A DNA stretch of 64,000 nt from Maribacter algarum (ex Lu et al. 2025) (nom. illeg.) (GTDB lineage: Bacteria > Bacteroidota > Bacteroidia > Flavobacteriales > Flavobacteriaceae). The notes under the pieces are model-generated. The model had not been told where the DNA came from, ran no database searches, and saw nothing but the letters and a program-made list of their open reading frames with translations. The translations under genes and the position numbers were made by a program. The stretch is from the NCBI GenBank assembly GCA_947495915.1, contig CANMAW010000007.1, forward strand, positions 124,001 through 188,000, read 5' to 3'. This document shows, one piece after another, positions 62,839-64,000 of the stretch (positions are counted from its first letter, which is position 1; each line of letters starts with the position of its first letter).

Positions 62839-64000
62839 ATGAATACCATATTAGCATTTGATTTTACCAATTTCGTTGGTCGTTTCCATCCTCTTTTTGT
62901 ACACTTACCTATTGGTTTTTTAATACTAGGAGTGCTGATGGAGTGGTACCAGCGCATACGCAAGTCGGACAAACCAAGCAACCTTATTGCATATGCTTGG
63001 CTCTTAGGTGGTATTGGAGGAGCATTCGCAGCATTCTGCGGGTGGTACTTGGGCGAAACTGGCTTGTATTTCGAAGATGACCTCTTTTTACATCGTTGGA
63101 TAGGTATTGCCATAGTTGTTCTCTCTTTCGCAGGTTGGTGGATAAAGAAAAATTCAGAAAAATATTCAAATACAATACATCAAATTGCTAACATTAGCCT
63201 AATAGTATTATTATCAACGGAAGGACATTTGGGAGGAAACCTGACGCACGGAGAAGAGTACTTATTTGAATACGCACCCGAGTCCGTAAAAAACATGATG
63301 TTAGATCAAAAAGATTTAACAACAGATTTATCTCGTACTGATTCCGTTGTGGTTTACACAGATTTAGTGCAACCTATTTTTGAACAAAAATGCATGGCTT
63401 GTCATGATAACAAAGTGCAACGTGGAGGTCTCAACATGGCTTCAATAGACTCTATGTTGATAGGTGGCGACGGCGGCCCAGCCTTTGCTTCGGGTGATAT
63501 TTCAGAAAGCGAACTCTTTGAGCGAATTACACTGCCTCAGAAAAATATAAAATTCATGCCTCCAGTAGGTGACCCATTAACTTACGATGAAATAAAAATC
63601 GTAGAATGGTGGATTAGTCAAGGAGCATCTGCATCAGCTACAATTGCTGAAACTGAAATAGCTGACGACTTGAAACCCACCCTTTTAAGAACTTATAACT
63701 TAGACACTAATCCGAAAGCATACTACGAAACCGTTTCAATACCTCCTTTAGATAGTATTCAAATCACTGCACTTGAAAATAACGGATTTAAAGTAAACCT
63801 ACTTGGTGGTCAAAATCCTTTAATAGATGTAAAATTTATAGGATCAGAACTTACCGATAAACAATTACAAAGCCTTGAGCCTGCTGCTAAACATATCACT
63901 TGGTTATCCTTTGCAAAAACTAATATTAGTGATCAACAACTTTCTTTTGTTTCGAAGTTTGAAAATCTGACAAGACTTCAGTTAGAAGGTACTGCAATTT
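62839..64000 (+). CDS. DUF2231 membrane protein with c-type cytochrome domain (partial)
   Basis: About 387 residues visible; the stop lies beyond the window and the ORF track shows only shadows here. The first 110 residues have four membrane helices with 'RFHPLFVHLPIGF' (DUF2231). After 'LSTEGHLGGNLTHG' comes a periplasmic cytochrome c domain with haem motif 'CMACH' near residue 187 and a late Met in 'IKFMPPVGDP' as likely ligand. The last part has leucine-rich-like strands ('LESLEPAA'-type repeats). Likely an envelope redox protein; the partner is unknown. Confidence 0.88.
   Translation, partial: MNTILAFDFTNFVGRFHPLFVHLPIGFLILGVLMEWYQRIRKSDKPSNLIAYAWLLGGIGGAFAAFCGWYLGETGLYFEDDLFLHRWIGIAIVVLSFAGWWIKKNSEKYSNTIHQIANISLIVLLSTEGHLGGNLTHGEEYLFEYAPESVKNMMLDQKDLTTDLSRTDSVVVYTDLVQPIFEQKCMACHDNKVQRGGLNMASIDSMLIGGDGGPAFASGDISESELFERITLPQKNIKFMPPVGDPLTYDEIKIVEWWISQGASASATIAETEIADDLKPTLLRTYNLDTNPKAYYETVSIPPLDSIQITALENNGFKVNLLGGQNPLIDVKFIGSELTDKQLQSLEPAAKHITWLSFAKTNISDQQLSFVSKFENLTRLQLEGTAI

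Noticed and set aside
62823-63175. Minus-strand ORFs at the right end
   Set aside because: Shadows of the partial DUF2231/cytochrome gene on the plus strand, which carries clear DUF2231 and CxxCH motifs.
1-64000. CRISPR array, prophage, insertion sequence or rRNA operon
   Set aside because: No regularly spaced repeats, integrase or transposase frames, terminal inverted repeats or rRNA motifs were seen.

Overview
The window is a piece of a low-GC chromosome from the Flavobacteriaceae (Bacteroidota), most like a marine Maribacter/Zobellia-type bacterium. The evidence is gliding and type IX secretion genes (porV, gldJ), Bacteroidota-type -7 promoter elements (TAnnTTTG), weak Shine-Dalgarno sequences, many TAATG-coupled gene pairs and typical flavobacterial family sets (DUF5686, split pdhB and pdhA-pdhC, PafA phosphatase, DUF2061 with cys genes). 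Both ends cut a gene: cobA at the left and a c-type cytochrome/DUF2231 protein at the right. I see no phage, transposon, CRISPR array or rRNA.

Region 1 (1-20.1 kb) is a sulfur and methionine block, nearly all on the minus strand. An Rrf2 regulator with four clustered cysteines precedes DUF2061-cysH-cysD-cysN-sulfite reductase-cobA, which takes sulfate to sulfide and makes the siroheme precursor. Three copies of a 16-bp motif (about CCTATnGAWTTWRTAG) sit before DUF2061 and before the reductase and look like this regulator's sites. Next comes metZ, a triple fusion MetX-aspartokinase-homoserine dehydrogenase, and metY, under a SAM-I (S-box) riboswitch. metK follows a few kb away under a different SAM-binding RNA, a SAM-II-type pseudoknot riboswitch. 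A frameshifted dienelactone hydrolase, a MocR/PdxR-type regulator with its probable operator, a DUF1272 protein, a PNPOx-like protein and a CocE-type hydrolase lie between.

Region 2 (20-36 kb) has a deoxynucleoside kinase, a dipeptidase E, an App1-like phosphatase, a TonB protein followed by a truncated TonB-like anchor gene, membrane and soluble pyrophosphatases, a DUF5686 outer-membrane protein, pdhB, and etfB-etfA divergent from pdhB around a 26-bp perfect palindrome. A bifunctional nuclease, a NupC transporter and thyA follow.

Region 3 (36-50 kb) has the ergothioneine genes egtB-egtD with a DUF427 gene, a CBM48 protein, a class V PLP enzyme (possible EgtE), folA, murI, a PafA-like phosphatase, MlaE-MlaF, a complete subclass B1 metallo-beta-lactamase, DUF389, manC, a SprT-like protease and a lipoprotein cyclophilin.

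Region 4 (50-64 kb) has an SDR and an M28 peptidase, pdhA-pdhC, cdd, porV, gldJ, murF, an ECF sigma factor coupled to a 67-aa protein and a MscS channel, a candidate structured RNA with terminator, a 50-aa membrane microprotein missed by the ORF track, tRNA-Val(GAC), and the start of the cytochrome gene.

The most notable points are the two SAM riboswitch classes serving one pathway, the MetX-AK-HSD fusion whose kinase domain has lost motif residues, the new motif shared by the sulfate genes, and the unexplained structured RNA near 61.8 kb. All family assignments are from reading the sequence; no database search was run.
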